A program made the position numbers and the translations under genes. From Pontibacter akesuensis (lineage in GTDB: Bacteria; Bacteroidota; Bacteroidia; Cytophagales; Hymenobacteraceae), in contig NZ_CP014766.1 of NCBI RefSeq assembly GCF_001611675.1, positions 124,001 through 188,000 of the forward strand: 64,000 bases of DNA, written 5' to 3'. Shown here piece after piece: positions 53,157 through 62,187 of this stretch. A model generated the notes under the pieces. The model did no database searches. It saw nothing but the letters and a program-made list of their open reading frames with translations, and was not told where the DNA came from. Position 1 is the first letter of the stretch, and each line of letters begins with the position of its first letter.

Positions 53157-54512
53157 TTACAGGGCACTATAGAGCATGTGCGCCACACCAAAATAAATAG
53201 CAAGGCCAAGCAAGTCGTTGGCGGTGGTGATGAATGGTCCGGCGGCCACGGCAGGGTTGATGCCAAACTTATCCAGCACCATGGGCGTGATCGTTCCCAT
53301 CAGCGAGGCCAGCATCACGACCGAAAACAGCGCAATAGACACCACCAACGACAAAGGCACATCGCGGCGGAACAGGTAGGTAAGCGAGAAAACCAGCAGG
53401 GAAATGATCGCGGCATTGAACAGCGCCACCAGCAACACCTTCAGGAAACGTTTGCCAAGGTTGTCAAACATAACTTCGTTACTCGAAAGCGTTTGGATGA
53501 TGATGGACGAAGATTGAATGCCCACGTTACCGCCGGTTGCCGTGATCAGGGGCACAAACAAGGCCAATGCAGGCAGCAGGGCAATATCAGCCTCAAAAAT
53601 ACCCATAAACTGGGCAGCCAGCATACCACCCACCATGCCGATCACAAGCCACGGCAAACGAGCGCGCGAAATGCGCAGCACGCTGTCATCTTCCTCCACG
53701 TTTTCGGTGATACCCGTCATGAGCTGGCGGCTTAACTCGGCCTGCTCCTGCATCACGTCCACCATGTCGTCGATGGTTATGCGGCCCAGCAGGCGCCCTT
53801 GGATGTTCACCACAGGAATTGCCTCCAGGTCGTAACGCTGCATCACGCTTACCACCTCGCTCTCATCCTTGTAAGACTCGATGGAAATCACATCCTCGCT
53901 GTAGATATCCCTCACCTGGGCGTCATCCTTCGAAAGAAGCAGTTTTTTCACACTTACCCGGCCCACCAAAATGTCGCGGTTGTCTACCACGTATACCGTG
54001 TAAAACCGCTCCACCTGCTCAGCCTGACGCCTGATTTCATCTATACACTGGCGCACGCGCCAGTTCAGGTTAACTTTGATAAGCTCTTTTGCCATCAAAC
54101 CACCCGCACAGTCTTCCTCGTAATGCAGCAGGTCAAGTATAGCGGCGGCTTTCTCCTCGTTCTCCAGCAGGGCAATCACCTCCTCGCGCGTCTGCACCGA
54201 CATCTCGTTTAGAATGTCCACCGCGTCATCCGAGTCCATGAGGTTGACGTAGCGCGCCACCTCCTCGCTCGTGAAGTTGTCGAGGAATTCAGAGCGTACG
54301 TCGTAATCCAGGTCTGAGAGAATTTCGGAACCTAATTCGGCCGGCAGTATGTCCAGCACAAACCGCGATTCGTTTGCATCCAGCTCGTACAACACCGTGG
54401 TGATATCGGCAGGGTGCATGTCTTCCATCGTGCCCAGGATATAGTCTTTATCCCGGCGTTCAATGGCCTGCTCTACCTCTTCAATATACTCACGTGTTAT
54501 CTCTACCTGCAT
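53157..54512 (-). CDS. mgtE: Magnesium transporter MgtE
   Basis: A 451-residue protein in the usual order: N-terminal superhelical MgtE_N domain (about 15-130, HPADITTVLYELD), two CBS domains (about 130-260, LVGRVSVKKLLLS and LEAIPVVNIQGRLLGRITI), a plug helix, and five membrane helices (about 285-450) with TATGGNVGIQSSSII and MVLDKFGINPAVAAGPFITT, the Mg2+-pore signature. Known: cytosolic Mg2+ closes the channel through the CBS domains. It lies 12 bases after rsmA. Confidence 0.94.
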   Translation of the reverse strand: MQVEITREYIEEVEQAIERRDKDYILGTMEDMHPADITTVLYELDANESRFVLDILPAELGSEILSDLDYDVRSEFLDNFTSEEVARYVNLMDSDDAVDILNEMSVQTREEVIALLENEEKAAAILDLLHYEEDCAGGLMAKELIKVNLNWRVRQCIDEIRRQAEQVERFYTVYVVDNRDILVGRVSVKKLLLSKDDAQVRDIYSEDVISIESYKDESEVVSVMQRYDLEAIPVVNIQGRLLGRITIDDMVDVMQEQAELSRQLMTGITENVEEDDSVLRISRARLPWLVIGMVGGMLAAQFMGIFEADIALLPALALFVPLITATGGNVGIQSSSIIIQTLSSNEVMFDNLGKRFLKVLLVALFNAAIISLLVFSLTYLFRRDVPLSLVVSIALFSVVMLASLMGTITPMVLDKFGINPAVAAGPFITTANDLLGLAIYFGVAHMLYSAL

Positions 54513-54524
54513 GTGGGGTGCTTT

Positions 54525-55337
54525 TTAAGTATTCTGATGTTGCTCTACTAATTGCGTCAGCGTCACAAACTCCTGTACCGACAGCTGCTCCGGCCGCTCG
54601 TTAAATACGGGCAGGGCTGTCACCTCGGCAGGCATGTTAAAGCTTCGAAGAGAGTTACGCAGCGTTTTGCGGCGTGTTCCGAAACTAAGCTTCACCACCT
54701 GCCGGAAAAGCTTCTCATTACAGTCCAGCTTCTCCACCTCGTTGCGCACTAGCCTGATAACGGCTGACTTCACCTTCGGCGGTGGATTGAACACATGCTC
54801 AGCCACCGTGAATTTATACTCTATGGTATAAAACGCCTGCAGCAGCACGCTCAGGATGCCGTATACTTTGGATCCCGGCGGAGAGGCCAGCCGCTCGGCC
54901 ACCTCCTTCTGTATCATACACACCACTTCCGGCACCACATCGCGGTGATCCAGCACCTTAAAGAATATCTGGCTGGAGATGTTGTAGGGGAAGTTGCCGA
55001 TGATGGAGAATTTACCCGGGAACAGCGTGCTCAGGTCCGTCCGCAGAAAGTCGGCCAAAACTATGCGTTCGCCTAATTCCGGGAAATGCTCCTGCAGGTA
55101 CACAATGGATTCCTTGTCGATGTCGAGGATCGTGGTGCTGTACTCCTGGTGCTGCAGCAGGTATTTGGTAAGCACACCCATGCCGGGCCCTATCTCCAGT
55201 ACGTCCTTCACGCCCTGGGGCAGTGTGAGCTGCTCCACAATCTTTGCGGCTATGTTCTGGTCCACCAGAAAGTGCTGGCCCAGGTGCTTTTTTGGTCTTA
55301 CGTTTCCCAATTGGTGCTGTTTATTGTTCTGATGCAC
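54525..55337 (-). CDS. rsmA: 16S rRNA dimethyladenosine transferase RsmA (KsgA)
   Basis: A 270-residue methyltransferase that dimethylates A1518 and A1519 in helix 45 of 16S rRNA. Seen: RPKKHLGQHFLVDQNIA, VLEIGPGMGVLTKYLL (SAM motif I), VLADFLRTD, IIGNFPYNISSQIFF (the NxPY catalytic motif) and NPPPKVKSAVIRL. The start is GTG at 55337; the residues before RPKKHLG are not conserved, so it could start slightly differently. A TTG-N19-TATCTTTG promoter lies upstream on the minus strand inside the start of pepA. Confidence 0.95.
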   Translation of the reverse strand: MHQNNKQHQLGNVRPKKHLGQHFLVDQNIAAKIVEQLTLPQGVKDVLEIGPGMGVLTKYLLQHQEYSTTILDIDKESIVYLQEHFPELGERIVLADFLRTDLSTLFPGKFSIIGNFPYNISSQIFFKVLDHRDVVPEVVCMIQKEVAERLASPPGSKVYGILSVLLQAFYTIEYKFTVAEHVFNPPPKVKSAVIRLVRNEVEKLDCNEKLFRQVVKLSFGTRRKTLRNSLRSFNMPAEVTALPVFNERPEQLSVQEFVTLTQLVEQHQNT

Positions 55338-55449
55338 AAAAGCATACTTCTGCGCCCAGTCCCGTTATACCTTTATTGTATACGCCATAGCGGTCCGGCA
55401 GCAACAGCAGCCTTTTCGCTTTCCGTATTATACTTACTATATTGCAACC

Positions 55450-55479
55450 CAAAGATACGAACGACAGATGCCAACACAA
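55450..55479 (-). promoter_or_regulatory. Predicted rsmA promoter (TTG-N19-TATCTTTG)
   Basis: On the minus strand TTG (complement of 55477-55479) is followed after exactly 19 bases by TATCTTTG (complement of 55450-55457). This is a perfect fit to the Bacteroidota TTG-N17..23-TAnnTTTG consensus. It spans the pepA start codon (55468), so rsmA-mgtE and pepA have overlapping divergent control regions. Confidence 0.55.
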
Positions 55480-56901
55480 CTTAAATACAACACAAGCTTA
55501 ACGAAAAATGCGAACCTGGCGCTGCTGGTGGCCTCCGGCGAGGCGGCACAGCTAAGCGAGCTGCAGCCCGAGGAGCAGGCGTACGTGCAACAGCAGGTGC
55601 AGCAGGAGAGCAAGTTGATCCTGTTGAACCGTTACTCCCACCGTGTATACGTGGTGGTAGCGCCCGAAGCCAAAACAGACGCAGCCCGGAACGAGGCAGT
55701 ACGTCAGGCCGGCTCCACATTGCTAAAGCAACTGAAGGCAGACAAAGTAGAAGAGATCGTCCTACTTGATAAAACTGGAACCGGTGCTGGTTTATACCTG
55801 GCCGAGGGCCTTTACCTGAGCAACTACACCTACTTCAAGCATAAAACGAAGGATGTTAAGCCCAGCCCGCTGCAACGTATAACCATAGCTGATGCTTCGG
55901 TAACGGAAGCGCAGGTACAGGAGCTGGCGCATGTGCTGGAGGCGGTAATAGAGGCCCGCAACCTGGTGAACGAACCGCACAGCCACCAGTCGGCCACGCA
56001 ATTCAGCGAGCAGCTGGAGGAACTGGCAGATGCGGCAGGCTTTAAAATTGAGGTGCTGGACGAGATTAAAATTCAAACCCTGAAGATGGGTGGACTGCTA
56101 GCCGTAAACCAGGGCAGCGAAGAGCCGCCTACCTTTAATATACTGGAGTGGAAGCCGGAGGGAGCAAAAAACACAAAGCCTTACGTGCTGGTGGGCAAAG
56201 GCGTGGTATACGATACAGGAGGATTAAGCCTGAAGCCAACGCCGCAGTCGATGGACTACATGAAGTCTGACATGGCTGGCGCGGCCGCTGTGGCAGGTAT
56301 CTTATATGCTGTGGCCAAAAACAAACTGCCGTTGCACGTTATCGGGTTGATTCCTGCCACCGACAACCGCCCTGGTGGACAGGCCGTGGCTCCGGGCGAT
56401 GTGATCACGATGCACAACGGCATGACGGTGGAAGTTCTCAACACCGATGCGGAAGGCCGACTTATACTTGCCGACGCCCTGAGCTTTGCCAAGAAGTATG
56501 ATCCGGAGCTGGTGCTGGACTTTGCCACGCTGACAGGTGCCGCCATGCGTGCCATCGGCAAGGAAGCATCCGTTGCCATGGGCACAGCCGGAGACGAGAC
56601 CGTTTCTGCTCTGAAAAAAGCAGGAGAAAACGTGCACGAGCGCCTGGTGGAGTTTCCGCTATGGGACGAGTATAAAAAGCAGATAGAATCTGACGTGGCT
56701 GACCTCAAGAACCTGGGCGGAGCCGACGCAGGTGCTATCACAGCAGGCAAATTTCTGGAGGCGTTCACCAGTTATCCGTGGATGCACTTTGATATTGCCG
56801 GCACCGCCTACCTGCATAGCGAAGACTCCTACAGGGGCAAACTGGGTACCGGCACCGGTGTTCGCCTTGTATACAATTACCTTAGCGCACTGGCTCAATA
56901 A
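55468..56901 (+). CDS. pepA: Leucyl aminopeptidase (M17 family)
   Basis: A 477-residue cytosolic metallo-aminopeptidase. The catalytic C-terminal domain shows VGKGVVYDTGGLSLKP, MDYMKSDMAGAAAV (metal Lys/Asp), NTDAEGRLILADAL (metal Asp-Glu and catalytic Arg) and VLDFATLTGA. The N-terminal domain (1-170) is a divergent macro-like fold as in other Bacteroidota. Start at the ATG at 55468; it lies opposite the predicted rsmA promoter. It ends 6 bases before pdxA. Confidence 0.94.
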   Translation: MPTQLKYNTSLTKNANLALLVASGEAAQLSELQPEEQAYVQQQVQQESKLILLNRYSHRVYVVVAPEAKTDAARNEAVRQAGSTLLKQLKADKVEEIVLLDKTGTGAGLYLAEGLYLSNYTYFKHKTKDVKPSPLQRITIADASVTEAQVQELAHVLEAVIEARNLVNEPHSHQSATQFSEQLEELADAAGFKIEVLDEIKIQTLKMGGLLAVNQGSEEPPTFNILEWKPEGAKNTKPYVLVGKGVVYDTGGLSLKPTPQSMDYMKSDMAGAAAVAGILYAVAKNKLPLHVIGLIPATDNRPGGQAVAPGDVITMHNGMTVEVLNTDAEGRLILADALSFAKKYDPELVLDFATLTGAAMRAIGKEASVAMGTAGDETVSALKKAGENVHERLVEFPLWDEYKKQIESDVADLKNLGGADAGAITAGKFLEAFTSYPWMHFDIAGTAYLHSEDSYRGKLGTGTGVRLVYNYLSALAQ

Positions 56902-56907
56902 GCAAAA

Positions 56908-57915
56908 ATGGACAACAGATATAAAATGAGAATCGGCATCAGCATCGGCGACACGAACGGCATAGGCCCGGAGGTGATCGTCAAGACTATGTCTGACAGC
57001 CGGATTCTGAATTATTGCACCCCTGTTATTTACGGCTCAGGCACTCTTTTTAAGCAGGTGCGTGAAAACCTGAAGGCCGAGCACTTCCAGTTTCAGCAGG
57101 TGGAGGGAGCCAATGCGCTTGTTCCACGCAAGGTTAACCTGATTAACTGCATCTCAGAGGAGTTGGAGCTGAACCTGGGAAACCCAACGCCTGAGTCAGG
57201 CAAAGCATCGCTTGACTCGCTGCTGGCTGCCTCCCGCGACCTGAAAGCAGGCTTGCTGGATGGATTGGTAACAGCTCCTATCAATAAAGACAACATTCAG
57301 GCGGAGGAGTTCAACTTCCCCGGCCACACCGAGTTCCTCACCTCTTACTTTGATGCGCCGGAGAGCCTGATGCTGCTGGTGAGTGGGGATTTACGCGTCG
57401 CCACCGTAACAGGGCACATGTCCGTGAGGGACGTACCCGCTAAAATTACTGAGGCATTGCTGATTCGTAAGCTGACGATCCTGCAGGAGTCGCTGCGCAG
57501 GGACTTTGGCATTCTGAAGCCGCGCATCGCCGTGCTGGGCTTAAACCCGCATGCCGGCGAAAAAGGACTCTTGGGCAGGGAAGAAGTGGAAATCATTCGC
57601 CCGACTATCCTGCAGATGAAGGAGCGCGGGCACCTGGTGTTCGGCCCTTACCCGGCCGATGGTTTTTTTGGCATGCGCCAGCACACGCAGGTAGATGCTG
57701 TTTTGGCCATGTACCACGACCAGGGGCTGATTCCTTTCAAAACGCTTGCCTTTGAGAATGGGGTAAATTACACGGCGGGGCTGCCCATCGTGCGCACCTC
57801 CCCCGACCATGGCACCGCCTATGACATTGCCGGTAAGCACATTGCCAGTGAAACCTCTTTTAGAGAGGCGTTGTTTCAGGCCTGCGACATCATCAGAATG
57901 CGCTCAGGCGTATAA
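56908..57915 (+). CDS. pdxA: 4-hydroxythreonine-4-phosphate dehydrogenase PdxA
   Basis: A 335-residue NAD-dependent enzyme of pyridoxal-phosphate synthesis by the DXP-dependent route. Seen: GISIGDTNGIGPEVIVKT, LVTAPINKDNI, FPGHTEFLTSYF (metal His), VLGLNPHAGEKGLLGREE (metal His) and AMYHDQGLIPFKTLAF (metal His), then RTSPDHGTAYDIAGK. All three metal His are present. Start at 56908; a second ATG at 56926 (MRIGISIGD) is equally possible. Co-transcribed with pepA. Confidence 0.95.
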   Translation: MDNRYKMRIGISIGDTNGIGPEVIVKTMSDSRILNYCTPVIYGSGTLFKQVRENLKAEHFQFQQVEGANALVPRKVNLINCISEELELNLGNPTPESGKASLDSLLAASRDLKAGLLDGLVTAPINKDNIQAEEFNFPGHTEFLTSYFDAPESLMLLVSGDLRVATVTGHMSVRDVPAKITEALLIRKLTILQESLRRDFGILKPRIAVLGLNPHAGEKGLLGREEVEIIRPTILQMKERGHLVFGPYPADGFFGMRQHTQVDAVLAMYHDQGLIPFKTLAFENGVNYTAGLPIVRTSPDHGTAYDIAGKHIASETSFREALFQACDIIRMRSGV

Positions 57916-57965
57916 ACAGCTCGGTAATATTAGGCCCGGGTATTTTATTTGTCGGAAATATGTTC

Positions 57966-57973
57966 TAATTTTG
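57966..57973 (+). promoter_or_regulatory. -7 element upstream of yceD (TAATTTTG)
   Basis: TAATTTTG matches the Bacteroidota TAnnTTTG consensus and lies 23 bases before the chosen GTG start at 57997. The nearest TTTG (57948-57951) is only 14 bases upstream, short of the usual 17-23, so the -33 element is weak or absent. It supports the GTG start rather than an earlier TTG at 57949. Confidence 0.45.
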
Positions 57974-57996
57974 CGTCTTGCAATAAAAAGTCGGTT

Positions 57997-58542
57997 GTGA
58001 AGAAGCTAAGAGATTATGAAATCGGCATAGCCAAACTCAGCAATAAGAAGCACACGTATGAGTTTGCGCTGAATGATGCTTTCTTTGAGGAATTCGGGAA
58101 AGAGATCATACTTGGCGGTAATTTAACGGCCCAGGTGGAGATGGATAAGTCAGAGTCGCTGCTTACCTTTCACTTCGACATTAAAGGAACTGTGCAACTG
58201 ATCTGCGACAGAAGCCTGGATGAGTTCGAATATCCGGTGGATGTGCAGACCACCTTCCGCATCCGTTACGGTGAGGAAGACGCAGAACTGGACAACGACC
58301 TGTGGCAGATTACGCCAAACACGCAGGCTATCAACATTGCGCAGCACTTGTACGACTACATTTGTCTGTCGCTGCCGATGAAGAAGCTGCATCCGCGCTT
58401 TGTGGAGGAAGACGAGGAAGAAGAAAACGAGCAGGATATCCTGATCTACTCTTCCCGCTACGACTCTGACAAGGCGGATGACGACGAAGATGATGAGGAT
58501 GACAGCGACCCGCGTTGGGACGCCCTCAAAAATCTGAACTAG
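57997..58542 (+). CDS. yceD: YceD-family protein (DUF177)
   Basis: A 181-residue protein, start GTG at 57997 (an upstream TTG at 57949 would extend it across the -7 element). Seen: KLRDYEIGIAKLSNKKHTYEF, FDIKGTVQLICDRSLDEFEY with a single conserved Cys, and a very acidic C-terminal tail (DDDEDDEDDSDP). YceD precedes rpmF in most bacteria and is linked to 23S rRNA/ribosome assembly in some. Here too it lies 50 bases before rpmF. Confidence 0.9.
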   Translation: MKKLRDYEIGIAKLSNKKHTYEFALNDAFFEEFGKEIILGGNLTAQVEMDKSESLLTFHFDIKGTVQLICDRSLDEFEYPVDVQTTFRIRYGEEDAELDNDLWQITPNTQAINIAQHLYDYICLSLPMKKLHPRFVEEDEEEENEQDILIYSSRYDSDKADDDEDDEDDSDPRWDALKNLN

Positions 58543-58592
58543 TGAATTTCAGAAGTATTAAAAGTATAAACGTAAGTTAATTATCAAAGAAA

Positions 58593-58790
58593 ATGGCACA
58601 TCCTAAACGTAAGATTTCGAAGACCAGAAGAGATAAGAGAAGAACTCACCAGAAGCTCTCTGAGAAGGCCATTGCGATCTGCCCTACCACGGATACTCCG
58701 CACCTGTACCACCACGCCTATGTGGTTGACGGTGACTTGTTCCACAAAGGCAAGCTGGCTATCAAAAATTATACAACGAACGCTCTGTAG
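58593..58790 (+). CDS. rpmF: 50S ribosomal protein L32
   Basis: 65 residues, the usual L32 length: MAHPKRKISKTRRDKRRTH start (family MAVPKRK...), then ICPTTDTPHLYHHAYVVDG. The usual four zinc Cys are reduced: only one Cys is present (ICPTT), so this is the zinc-free form common in Bacteroidota. It sits in the conserved yceD-rpmF-plsX-fabH order. Confidence 0.97.
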   Translation: MAHPKRKISKTRRDKRRTHQKLSEKAIAICPTTDTPHLYHHAYVVDGDLFHKGKLAIKNYTTNAL

Positions 58791-58838
58791 CAGAAGCCTG
58801 CTTTTGTTTTAGTTCTGTATAATTTAACACCCCTGTAA

Positions 58839-59780
58839 ATGAGAATCGCTTTAGACGCCATGGGCGGCGACTTTGCACCTGAGGCCATTGTTAAAGGTGC
58901 AGTAATAGCCGCTCAGGAGGTAGACCCGGACACAACAATTTTGCTCATCGGCAAAGAAGATGTGGTAAAGGGCCTGCTTCAGGAATATGGGTATACGGGC
59001 AACAGCATTACAGTTATTAATGCCAGCCAGGTAATTGAGATGGGCGAACACCCGACCAAGGCCCTGACGCAAAAACCCGACTCCAGCATAGCTGTAGGCT
59101 ATGGATTGCTAAAGATGCAGAAGGCCGATGCTTTCTGTAGCGCAGGCAATACCGGTGCCATGCTTGTTGGGGCCATGTTCAGCGTAAAAGCAGTGGAAGG
59201 CATACTAAGGCCCTCTATCGCGGGCTTTGTGCCCAAACTTAGCGGTGGCTTTGGGGTGATTTTGGATGTAGGCGCTAATGCCGACTGCAAGCCGGAAGTA
59301 CTGGAGCAGTTTGGTGAGCTTGGCTCCATCTACGCCAAATACATGCTTGACATCGAGAACCCGAAGGTGGGACTCATGAACCTGGGCGAGGAAGAAGGCA
59401 AAGGAACCATGCTTACCCAGGCCGCCTACCAGCGCCTGAAAGCGAACCCAAGCATAAACTTCATTGGCAACATTGAGGGGCGCGACCTGTTCAACGATAA
59501 GGCCGATGTGATTGTGTGCGATGGCTACACCGGTAACATTATCCTGAAGCTGGCCGAGTCGCTGTACGACATCCTGAACGACAAAGGCATCCACGACCCG
59601 TTCTTCGACAAGTTTAACTACGAGGCCGAAGGTGGCAGCCCGATTCTTGGTATCAACGGCAATGCCCTGATTGCCCACGGTGTTTCAAGCCCGCGTGCAG
59701 TGTGTAACATGGTGCTACAGGCTCAGAAAATGGCTTCCTCCAAAATCTCGGAACGCTTCCAAAAGAAATTCAGCGCATAG
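58839..59780 (+). CDS. plsX: Phosphate acyltransferase PlsX
   Basis: A 313-residue peripheral membrane enzyme that converts acyl-ACP to acyl-phosphate for phospholipid synthesis. Seen: [73 protein letters not shown] region ([17 protein letters not shown]). Start at 58839, 48 bases after rpmF. A hairpin with a T-run separates it from fabH. Confidence 0.96.
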   Translation: MRIALDAMGGDFAPEAIVKGAVIAAQEVDPDTTILLIGKEDVVKGLLQEYGYTGNSITVINASQVIEMGEHPTKALTQKPDSSIAVGYGLLKMQKADAFCSAGNTGAMLVGAMFSVKAVEGILRPSIAGFVPKLSGGFGVILDVGANADCKPEVLEQFGELGSIYAKYMLDIENPKVGLMNLGEEEGKGTMLTQAAYQRLKANPSINFIGNIEGRDLFNDKADVIVCDGYTGNIILKLAESLYDILNDKGIHDPFFDKFNYEAEGGSPILGINGNALIAHGVSSPRAVCNMVLQAQKMASSKISERFQKKFSA

Positions 59781-59801
59781 CATTACTGCCGGAGCGCACT
59801 T

Positions 59802-59867
59802 AATACTTGGCTTGATCTGTAAAAGATTCTTTTTAAAGAAACTGACAGGTTATGCCAAGTATTTTTT
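59802..59867 (+). terminator. Possible terminator between plsX and fabH
   Basis: AATACTTGGC (59802-59811) pairs with GCCAAGTATT (59854-59863), followed by TTTT. The 42-base loop can fold further (AAGATTCTTTTTAAAGAA). The long loop makes it a weak or conditional terminator. The arms contain AATACTT/AAGTATT, near-copies of the AAGTATA word. Confidence 0.5.
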
Positions 59868-59914
59868 GTTAAATTGCCTTCCTTAATCTTTATCACACAA
59901 ACAACATTTGACTA

Positions 59915-60913
59915 ATGAGTAAGATTACTGCTGCCATTACGGGCGTAAGCGGCCATGTACCTGATTACGTGATGACTAACAAAGAACTTGAGGGGCTGGT
60001 GGAAACAAATGACGAGTGGATCACCTCACGCACGGGAATCAGGGAAAGGCGTATTCTAAAGGAAGAAGGCCAGGGCACATCGCACATAGCCGTACCTGCA
60101 GTACTGGAACTACTCAAAAAGACAAATACAAAACCTGAGGAGGTGGATTTGCTGATCTGCGCCACCACCACCCCGGACATGGTTTTTCCGGCTACGGCCA
60201 ACCTGATAACAGCAGAGGTAGGGGCGGTGAACGCTTTTGGCTATGACCTGCAGGCCGCCTGCTCCGGCTTCCTGTACGCGCTGGTTACCGGCTCTAAGTT
60301 TGTGGAATCTGGCCAGTACAAGAAAGTGATCATAGTGGGCGCCGACAAAATGTCGTCCATTGTTGATTATACCGACCGTGCCACCTGCATTATTTTTGGC
60401 GATGGCGGAGGAGCTGTGATGCTGGAGCCAAACACTGAGGGCCTGGGTGTGCAGGATTCTATTCTCAAATCTGATGGCACAGGCGCACCGTTCCTGCACA
60501 TGAAGGCCGGAGGAAGCCGCAAGCCAGCCACGATTGAAACGGTACAGGCGCGTGAGCACTTTGCTTTTCAGGAGGGCCAGCAGGTATTTAAATTTGCCGT
60601 AAAAGGCATGGCAGACGTATCGGCGGAGGTGATGGAGCGCAATAACCTGACAGGCGACGACGTGGCCTGGCTGGTACCACACCAGGCAAACAAGCGCATC
60701 ATTGAGGCTACGGCCAACCGCATGGGCCTTAGCAACGACAAAGTAATGCTGAACATCCACAAGTATGGCAACACCACCAGCGGCACCATTCCGCTTTGCC
60801 TGTGGGAGTATGAGAGCCACCTGAAGAAAGGCGATAACCTGATCCTGGCTGCTTTCGGCGGCGGGTTTACGTGGGGCGCCATTTACCTGAAGTGGGCTTA
60901 CGATCCGAAATAG
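59915..60913 (+). CDS. fabH: 3-oxoacyl-ACP synthase III (FabH)
   Basis: A 332-residue condensing enzyme that starts fatty-acid chains from acyl-CoA and malonyl-ACP. The catalytic triad is intact: C116 ([12 protein letters not shown]), H256 ([12 protein letters not shown]) and N286 ([11 protein letters not shown]). Its place after plsX is the conserved order. It is separated from plsX by 134 bases with a hairpin, so it may be partly independently transcribed. A 25-base-stem terminator follows. Confidence 0.96.
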   Translation: MSKITAAITGVSGHVPDYVMTNKELEGLVETNDEWITSRTGIRERRILKEEGQGTSHIAVPAVLELLKKTNTKPEEVDLLICATTTPDMVFPATANLITAEVGAVNAFGYDLQAACSGFLYALVTGSKFVESGQYKKVIIVGADKMSSIVDYTDRATCIIFGDGGGAVMLEPNTEGLGVQDSILKSDGTGAPFLHMKAGGSRKPATIETVQAREHFAFQEGQQVFKFAVKGMADVSAEVMERNNLTGDDVAWLVPHQANKRIIEATANRMGLSNDKVMLNIHKYGNTTSGTIPLCLWEYESHLKKGDNLILAAFGGGFTWGAIYLKWAYDPK

Positions 60914-60924
60914 CTTTAGCGTAT

Positions 60925-60981
60925 CAAGTATAAACAGCAAGAGCGGCTCTGATAAGGAGCCGCTCTTGCTGTTTATACTTG
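60925..60981. terminator. Long perfect terminator built on inverted AAGTATA copies
   Basis: A perfect 25-base stem (60925-60949 with 60957-60981) and 7-base loop TGATAAG downstream of fabH. The base of the stem is AAGTATAAACAGC / GCTGTTTATACTT, so two AAGTATA words face each other. There is no T-run, only TTTATACTTG, so its terminator role rests on stem stability and position. Confidence 0.85.
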
Positions 60982-61010
60982 TAGTAGTATGATTATTGAA
61001 GCCTGCTCTA

Positions 61011-61118
61011 TCTGGCGCAAGCGTCCGCTTGTGACGACGTGCACGAACTAGTTGACCTAAGAAAATTCTACAAGTAGTGTTTTGCTGATGCAAGGCACAA
61101 GCGGACGCTTGCGCCAGG
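61011..61118. repeat. Small inverted-repeat element (REP/MITE-like)
   Basis: Arms of 21 bases, 61013-61033 (TGGCGCAAGCGTCCGCTTG...) and 61096-61116 (...CAAGCGGACGCTTGCGCCA), are perfect inverted repeats around about 62 bases. Each arm can also fold on itself (CAAGC-GGAC-GCTTG). A related pair lies at about 50262 and 50731. No coding capacity. It lies between the fabH terminator and the LysM gene terminator. Confidence 0.75.
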
Positions 61119-61132
61119 AAATGCTTTCTTTA

Positions 61133-61185
61133 AAGTATGAAAGGGCGGTGGATCAAACTGAATGAACCAACGCCCTTTTATACTT
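61133..61185 (-). terminator. Terminator downstream of the LysM gene, with AAGTATA arms
   Basis: AAGTATGAAAGGGCG (61133-61147) pairs with CGCCCTTTTATACTT (61171-61185), with one G:T pair, around a 23-base loop. It lies 23 bases beyond the LysM-protein stop on the minus strand. As in the fabH terminator, the outer stem is an AAGTATA/TATACTT pair. Confidence 0.7.
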
Positions 61186-61207
61186 GTAAACTTTTGAAAA
61201 GCACCTA

Positions 61208-62182
61208 CTACGGCATGTATGACAATTCCACTCTAAAGCGCTGGTCAACGGCGCCGAGTTTCTGATAAGCCTTTTTAGAAAGGCGCACCACAACTTTATC
61301 GTTGGATCCGGTATCGGGCAACTTGCCAATTACGCGCACATACACCACTTCGCCGTTCATCATGTTCTTTACCTGCATAATGGTACCCACCGGAGCCGAT
61401 TTGTGCAGCGCCAGGTACTTGTTCGTGTCGTTAGATTTGGCATCAATCATTTCAGCCATGCCGCTTTCAAACATCTTCTTCACGCCCGAAACAGTCTCTG
61501 CCTCAGTTGATGTAGCCTTCTCTTCTACCCTTTCGGTAGCTGCAGTGGTTGTGGCGACTGGAGTATTAACGACTGGTGCCGGGCCTGCGGCTACCGACGC
61601 GGTGGCGTTAGAGTCCTCGCCGCTGCTCGGTTTCATCTCATCATCCGACTCAGGCACATAGATAGGCTTCTTTGTCGCCTGGGCAACTCCTTTGCCTACA
61701 ATCAGTTTTGTACCGATCTCAATGCTGTTGTCGGTTAGGTTGTTCCAAGTCTTTATGTTATCAACCGATACATTGTAAATGCGGGAAATGGCGTACAGCG
61801 TCTGCTTTGGCTCCACCGTGTGCAGCTTGTTGCCTGATTCATTTACTGTATAGGTACGGTTGCTGGCAGCCGGCGCCGTGGTTGCGGCTGCCGCGTTGGT
61901 AGCGCCAACCGATACAAAACCGCGCGGGATCAGCACAACTTCGCCAATCTTGATGGCTGTCTGCACGCTTGGATTTGCCGCCACAATTTGGTCGACAGAC
62001 ACTTTATACTTCCTGGAAAGGGCAAAAAGAGTTTCTTTGGGCTCTACTTTATGCTTCACAAAAAGCTTTCCTGCTTTGCGCTCCAAACCAACAGAATCCC
62101 GGGGTGCTGTGATAGAAAGTGCGCTTGCTGATAAAGAAAGCACAGGCACCGCTACCAGTGTGATGAAAATAGATCGTAACAT
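61208..62182 (-). CDS. Secreted LysM protein with RlpA-like C-terminal domain
   Basis: 324 residues: a signal peptide (about 1-24), two LysM peptidoglycan-binding domains (about 45-90, KHKVEPKETLFALSRKYKVS; about 115-165, LHTVEPKQTLYAISRIYNVS), a low-complexity Ala/Thr/Glu linker (about 170-230) and a double-psi beta-barrel-like C-terminus (HKSAPVGTIMQVKN ... VVVRLSKKAYQKLGA). The last matches RlpA-like domains; the catalytic acid of RlpA is not obvious, so it may only bind. It acts at the cell wall in the periplasm. It lies 5 bases after the next gene and shares its transcript. Confidence 0.9.
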   Translation of the reverse strand: MLRSIFITLVAVPVLSLSASALSITAPRDSVGLERKAGKLFVKHKVEPKETLFALSRKYKVSVDQIVAANPSVQTAIKIGEVVLIPRGFVSVGATNAAAATTAPAASNRTYTVNESGNKLHTVEPKQTLYAISRIYNVSVDNIKTWNNLTDNSIEIGTKLIVGKGVAQATKKPIYVPESDDEMKPSSGEDSNATASVAAGPAPVVNTPVATTTAATERVEEKATSTEAETVSGVKKMFESGMAEMIDAKSNDTNKYLALHKSAPVGTIMQVKNMMNGEVVYVRVIGKLPDTGSNDKVVVRLSKKAYQKLGAVDQRFRVELSYMP

Positions 62183-62187
62183 ATGGG

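Noticed and set aside
53178..53735. Plus-strand frame of 185 codons opposite mgtE
   Set aside because: It is antisense to a clear mgtE gene and consists of Gln/His/Arg-rich shadow sequence.
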